Notes under the pieces: generated by a model | What the model was told of the DNA's origin: nothing | The model's database searches: none | The model's input: only the letters and a program-made list of their open reading frames with translations | Shown here: piece by piece, positions 7,016 to 9,505 of the stretch | How the letters are laid out: every line of letters starts with the position of its first letter | Position numbering within the stretch: the first letter of the stretch is position 1 | From: Erysipelotrichaceae bacterium UBA6182 | GTDB taxonomy: Bacteria > Bacillota_I > Bacilli_A > Erysipelotrichales > Erysipelotrichaceae | NCBI GenBank assembly: GCA_002422065.1 | Contig: DITO01000096.1 | Span: forward strand, 10,432-19,936 | DNA length: 9,505 nt | Direction: 5' to 3' | Program-made: the position numbers and the translations under genes

Positions 7016-9447
7016 AACAACGTCGAGGATTCGTCACTAATTCAAGTTCAACCAATGATATTTTTGTAGCACTTGGAACCGCTGGTGCCGCTGCAGCACT
7101 AGGAACTGTGATTAATACAATTCAAGTATCTAAGAATACTGAGATTGTTTCTTATGCTATTTTAGATACATTACACCAACCTGAAGAACCACGTCCTCCA
7201 GAAATTAGAGTCAATGATTCAGACTATGTCGCATGGTTTTACTCAGGAGTAAGAATCATTGATGTTCAATATGCTTTTGATGAAGAAAGTCAAGAAACTC
7301 AAATTACGGTGTTAAGAGATGAGTATGATAGTGGCTATACATCGCAGATTAAATATAGCATTCCAGAAGCTTATATCGAGAAATGGCTCACCTTTGCAAC
7401 ATCAGGAGAGGATGTTGCAACAATGAGTGGAGATTATAAGGTATGTGGATTTATGTGTGAGTCATGGGAAAATGATAAACCACGACGCCAACGCCAGGGA
7501 ATTGCTGGAAGAATGAATTTTGATGTGAGTGTTGAAGTAGCAGGGAAACCACTATACAAAGGAAAACAAGTCAATATTAAAAATGAATCAGATTTATATG
7601 CTAGTGATGGGTATGCCCTTAATGATGCGAATGTGACAACCACTATACCAATAAGGTTAATTAATCCTGATAAGTATAAGTGGAAACTTAGTTATGAAGT
7701 TTCAAAGAGTGATTTAGAAAAATACGCACATGTTGAACTTAGACATAATAAAGATGAATCCAAGCCCAATGTATTAATCTATGATTTAATGATCAAACCT
7801 CATGGAAATCCTTTAGGAAGTAAGGAGAACCCACTTAATAGTATAATTACAAGACTAGATATTAAAGGCGAACCAAGTGGTAATCACATAAGTGACGTTT
7901 GGGATTATCTAGAATTAACTCTAATAGATGAAGGAATACTTTTCGAAGGAAAACTAGATCAAGAATCACGTTTAGAAGTAGTATCTTACTGTGAAGAAGT
8001 TTCTGATAGCACCGAACCTTCCAAAGAAATTCCAGCAACACCATTCACACTAAAATGCGTTATTAAAGTTGAATCAGAAGATGAACCAAGTACCGCACAA
8101 TTTGTGGACATGAGTGAAGCGGAAGTTTCCTTTAAACCACTTATAGGATCTGATGATGCGACTGATAATCTTGTGAAAGCCTATGAGTATGAGATTAAAC
8201 TTGACAAAAATGCAGGGTATTATCGTTTTGAACCTAAGATGCAACTTCCAACAAGTAAAACTCCTTATGTGGTCAAACTACCAGTAGAATGTACCGTCAA
8301 AAACAAAACATATCATTTAGATTTACCTATTCAACTCATTGGAGAACCTTACGGTCATAAACAGGCTTGGGAGGATGAATATCGCAAGTTACGTATTATT
8401 ATTAGAAAGTATATTCCAGCAGAACAATGGATTGATATCTTAAAAAATATTGAAGATAATAAAAACCGCTTAAGTATAGAACAACTTCGTCTAATGCGAC
8501 GTAGCATTTATGAAACAGCACGTGATCAACTCACTGCACAAGCTCAAGGTTACCAATCGATTGCTAATATATGTGAATGGACAGAATGGGGACTAGAAGG
8601 TGTTAAATGGTTAGGTGATCAAGCATTTTCATATCTTATGGCAGTATATACAGGACCAGTTGGAGAAGCATTTATCGTACCATTTAAAGATGTTTTAACT
8701 ATGGTTGTCGCAGATGAAGTCACTGAATATATTTGGGGTGGAGGTGGAGCATACAGTGAAGATCAAATTGCAAGAGGATCTTTATCTGCCATTTTCACAT
8801 CCTTTGAGAATGCAATTAACATCGGAGCTGATGATATGGTTGGTTCTCAAAGTCTAAGTATTAAGCAACTAGGTCGCTATCTTGCAGCATTCGCAACCCT
8901 TAAGTGTTTAAATCACTATTTTAATGATGTTAAAGATGATGGAAGCCCAATAGGATTTTGGGATGCAATTGTAGAAACATGTAAAGATCTAAGTATTAAC
9001 TTCTTTAAAAACATTGTTGCTAAGAAGTTTGAAGCAATGATGAAATCAGATAAGGCTAGTGAGTTATTTGAAAAGTATGTCTCTAAGCAATTTAAAGAAC
9101 AATTACTAAGAGTAATACCAGATTGGGATAAGATAGGTATATCTGATCCTCGTAGTCTAGAAATCTTAGGTAAATATCTTTCTGAGTTTGCAGGATTTGT
9201 ATCATGTTCTGCCTATGGTAAGACAGTGAGCGTTGCCTCAACCACTGAGATTACAAGTGATCCTAATGAAACCATAATTTCGTTTAATTTAAGTAGTGAT
9301 GCGAATAATCCATGGATAGTCAAAATCAGTTTAAACAAAGTTAAAGATTCCCTTACAGATTATATCTTTAATTCTATGTTTTCTAGTTTTCCATTTGCAT
9401 CAGCTCCAATAAGTCCAAGTGATGATCCTACCTTCTACAAAGCCTAA
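7012..9447 (+). CDS. Large protein of unknown function with N-terminal RRGFVTNSSSTND motif
   Basis: This 811-residue protein matches no domain I can name. A basic start (K2, R4, R5) leads into GFVTNSSSTND (6-16), then a Gly/Ala-rich hydrophobic stretch (17-37) that could enter a membrane. Residues about 60-445 look beta-rich, with alternating strands and turns suggestive of Ig-like sandwiches; 446-515 are charged and helical; about 520-735 are helical with hydrophobic patches (538-568). The end (about 738-811) returns to beta-like sequence and finishes in a Ser/Pro-rich tail. GAGGGGG at 6998-7004 precedes the ATG, which overlaps the radical SAM stop in ATGA. Two stops (TAA TAA) end it. The short motif resembles FV(S/T)NSSS N-termini I recall from other uncharacterised proteins, but this is memory, not a search. 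It may be the target of the radical SAM enzyme. Confidence 0.82.
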   Translation: MKQRRGFVTNSSSTNDIFVALGTAGAAAALGTVINTIQVSKNTEIVSYAILDTLHQPEEPRPPEIRVNDSDYVAWFYSGVRIIDVQYAFDEESQETQITVLRDEYDSGYTSQIKYSIPEAYIEKWLTFATSGEDVATMSGDYKVCGFMCESWENDKPRRQRQGIAGRMNFDVSVEVAGKPLYKGKQVNIKNESDLYASDGYALNDANVTTTIPIRLINPDKYKWKLSYEVSKSDLEKYAHVELRHNKDESKPNVLIYDLMIKPHGNPLGSKENPLNSIITRLDIKGEPSGNHISDVWDYLELTLIDEGILFEGKLDQESRLEVVSYCEEVSDSTEPSKEIPATPFTLKCVIKVESEDEPSTAQFVDMSEAEVSFKPLIGSDDATDNLVKAYEYEIKLDKNAGYYRFEPKMQLPTSKTPYVVKLPVECTVKNKTYHLDLPIQLIGEPYGHKQAWEDEYRKLRIIIRKYIPAEQWIDILKNIEDNKNRLSIEQLRLMRRSIYETARDQLTAQAQGYQSIANICEWTEWGLEGVKWLGDQAFSYLMAVYTGPVGEAFIVPFKDVLTMVVADEVTEYIWGGGGAYSEDQIARGSLSAIFTSFENAINIGADDMVGSQSLSIKQLGRYLAAFATLKCLNHYFNDVKDDGSPIGFWDAIVETCKDLSINFFKNIVAKKFEAMMKSDKASELFEKYVSKQFKEQLLRVIPDWDKIGISDPRSLEILGKYLSEFAGFVSCSAYGKTVSVASTTEITSDPNETIISFNLSSDANNPWIVKISLNKVKDSLTDYIFNSMFSSFPFASAPISPSDDPTFYKA

Positions 9448-9482
9448 TAAAAGAAGAGGATAAACTTCTTTGAAGTGAACCT

Positions 9483-9505
9483 AAAAAGGGGCTGTAACGA
9501 ATAAA
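9483..9505 (+). terminator. Possible left arm of a terminator, cut by window end
   Basis: AAAAAGGGGCTGT followed by AACGAATAAA resembles the 5' arm of intrinsic terminators whose right arm reads ACAGCCCC plus a T-run. The right arm, if any, is outside the window, so this is a guess. The preceding bases 9448-9482 hold only a weak AAAGAAG/CTTCTTT inverted repeat with no T-run. Confidence 0.25.

Noticed and set aside
7012..7125. Type IV prepilin-like or Sec signal peptide at the start of the large protein
   Set aside because: After the G6/F7 position the sequence is polar (NSSSTND), not hydrophobic, with no Glu at +5; the polar insert also breaks a normal Sec signal layout.
7434..8044. Minus-strand open frames within the large protein gene
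   Set aside because: They are shadows of the plus-strand coding frame, without ribosome binding sites or recognisable sequence.

Overview
The window suggests a low-GC, Gram-positive-type (Firmicutes-like) anaerobe. Genes are AT-rich with strong AGGAGG-type ribosome binding sites and good sigma-A promoters. Tryptophan is read from TGG, so there is no sign of mycoplasma-type recoding. The fused CoA-transferase resembles the clostridial propionate CoA-transferase. The exact genus cannot be read from the sequence. All genes are on the + strand.

Region 1 (1-4790) is a short-chain hydroxy/keto acid catabolic cluster. It holds the end of a short-chain dehydrogenase (1-78), a fused acyl-CoA:acetate CoA-transferase (105-1658), a GntP-family permease (1682-3010) and a 3-hydroxybutyryl-CoA dehydrogenase (3087-3920). 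A clear intrinsic terminator follows. A promoter with an overlapping cre-like box then drives a 3-hydroxybutyrate dehydrogenase (4032-4790) that carries the known catalytic and substrate-binding residues. Together the genes could import 3-hydroxybutyrate, oxidise it to acetoacetate, activate acids to CoA esters, and interconvert 3-hydroxybutyryl-CoA and acetoacetyl-CoA. The content resembles the Bacillus subtilis yxjC-scoAB-yxjF locus, with a single-chain CoA-transferase in place of ScoAB. No thiolase is present in the window.

Region 2 (4791-9505) is an apparently separate accessory operon. It is driven by a strong promoter (TTGAAA-17-TATAAT) and has three genes joined by two ATGA stop/start overlaps. 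They are a multi-pass membrane protein with an N-terminal zinc-ribbon-like motif, a radical SAM/SPASM enzyme whose first cysteine cluster has unusual spacing (CX7CX6C), and an 811-residue protein of unknown function. The last begins with a short RRGFVTNSSSTND segment followed by a Gly/Ala-rich hydrophobic stretch. The tight coupling suggests a protein-modification system in which the radical SAM enzyme acts on the large protein, perhaps at its N-terminus. This is the candidate undescribed system here, and its function is inference. The window ends inside what may be the left arm of a terminator.
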